Shown: positions 6,997 to 7,503 of the stretch, in pieces
Layout of the letters: each line of letters opens with the position of its first letter
Position numbering within the stretch: the stretch's first letter is position 1
Source of the DNA: Sphingobacteriaceae bacterium
GTDB taxonomy: Bacteria > Bacteroidota > Bacteroidia > Sphingobacteriales > Sphingobacteriaceae
DNA: 7,503 bases
Reading direction: 5' to 3'
Assembly (NCBI GenBank): GCA_021740025.1
Contig: JAIPAN010000048.1
Coordinates: 1 to 7,503 of the forward strand
Translations under genes and position numbers: made by a program
Notes under the pieces: generated by a model
Databases searched by the model: none
What the model was told of the DNA's origin: nothing
The model's input: the letters and a program-made list of their open reading frames with translations, nothing else

Positions 6997-7503
6997 TTAT
7001 TTTTTCTTTCCTTTTGCCGGAGCAGCTGGGGCCGCAGCTGGTGCTGCTGCAACAACCGGACCACCTTCACGAGTAAACACCAATGGGTTACCTCCTTGAA
7101 TGATGGTTAATTCACCTTTTGCAGTGTTAAATTCTAAATCTAGGCCAGCGGCTTCAAAAGAGAATTTATCTTTTCCATTGGGTGTTAAAGGAAAAGCTGA
7201 TTGACCCGTTGCTTGAGCAAATAAGCCTCCATTTTCTACTTTAATTTCAATTTTAATGGGCATGCTGGTTGTAGAATAAGTTCCTACATACATATCGTTG
7301 CTTACCGGTGCAGCGGCAGCAGCGTCTTGGCTACTAGCTTTCCACACATCGTTTGCAGAATTGTGATCTGGCAATACGTGATCTGGATCTGAACTTACCG
7401 ATTCCAATTCTTCGGTTGATGGATATTTGAAAGTCCATGAAGTATTGCGTTGCCAAATTTCTACTGGCAAGGTTATGCGTTCTTTTTTACCGCTTTTGGT
7501 TTT
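6997..7503 (-). CDS. C-terminal part of a probable M1-family metallopeptidase with extra C-terminal domain (partial)
   Basis: The frame is open from the window edge to a TAA at 6997-6999, giving the last 168 residues; a TTG at 7470 is internal Leu, not the start. Visible residues 1-55 include LPVEIWQRNTSWTF and DPDHVLPDHNSANDVW, which I recognise as the closing beta-strands typical of Bacteroidota M1 (gluzincin) aminopeptidases. The catalytic HExxH region would lie upstream and is not seen. Residues about 67-147 form a small beta-rich unit (YVGTYSTTSMPIKIEIKVE ... FPLTPNGKDKFSF) resembling the DUF3471-type domain appended to many Bacteroidota hydrolases. The protein ends in a low-complexity Ala/Pro stretch and KGKKK. 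There is no type IX sorting domain. Its gene has its own terminator and is not part of the ribosomal operon. The M1 assignment rests on short remembered motifs and is likely, not proven. Confidence 0.75.
   Translation of the reverse strand, partial: KTKSGKKERITLPVEIWQRNTSWTFKYPSTEELESVSSDPDHVLPDHNSANDVWKASSQDAAAAAPVSNDMYVGTYSTTSMPIKIEIKVENGGLFAQATGQSAFPLTPNGKDKFSFEAAGLDLEFNTAKGELTIIQGGNPLVFTREGGPVVAAAPAAAPAAPAKGKKK

Noticed and set aside
7468..7470. TTG as the start of the right-hand gene
   Set aside because: The frame continues upstream to the window edge and the residues around it (ERITLPVEIWQRN) look like the interior of a peptidase C-terminal region, so the TTG is an internal Leu codon.

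Overview
The window comes from a member of the Bacteroidota, probably from the Sphingobacteriia/Chitinophagia/Cytophagia side of the phylum; I cannot name a genus. The grounds are a near-perfect Bacteroidota housekeeping promoter (TTG-N20-TACCTTTG) ahead of rpsL, AT-rich leaders mostly lacking Shine-Dalgarno sequences, the gene order rpsL-rpsG-fusA-rpsJ without tuf, and a very long secreted protein made of PKD and PKD-like modules. All supported genes lie on the minus strand, so transcription runs from right to left.

Right end (6997-7503): the C-terminal 168 residues of a protein whose start is outside the window. It looks like the end of a Bacteroidota M1-family metallopeptidase, followed by a small beta-rich domain and an Ala/Pro/Lys tail. 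It is closed by a strong palindromic terminator (6945-6978). A promoter at 6831-6861 then drives a compact translation operon: rpsL (S12), rpsG (S7), fusA (EF-G) and rpsJ (S10). The first three genes are 13-15 bases apart. A 59-base gap holding a 12-bp hairpin separates fusA from rpsJ. A clear intrinsic terminator (3379-3408) follows rpsJ, so the operon appears to end there and does not run on into rplC and the rest of the S10 cluster. The four products are two 30S head proteins (S7, S10), the decoding-centre protein S12 and the translocation GTPase; all look intact and canonical.

Left part (1-3176): one open reading frame of at least 1058 codons that is still open at the window edge. It starts with a signal peptide and continues as a chain of Ig/PKD-type modules, most with one cysteine near the module start and one near its end. 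This is the architecture of a large surface or gliding/adhesion-type protein, probably exported by the type IX secretion system. The sorting domain, if there is one, lies outside the window. The AT-rich 200-base gap upstream of it contains small dyad and direct repeats but no convincing promoter.

No mobile element, CRISPR array, tRNA or rRNA was seen, and I found no evidence of a wholly new system. The points most worth checking are the truncated operon boundary after rpsJ, the fusA-rpsJ hairpin, the lone Shine-Dalgarno sequence before rpsG, and the modular composition of the surface protein.
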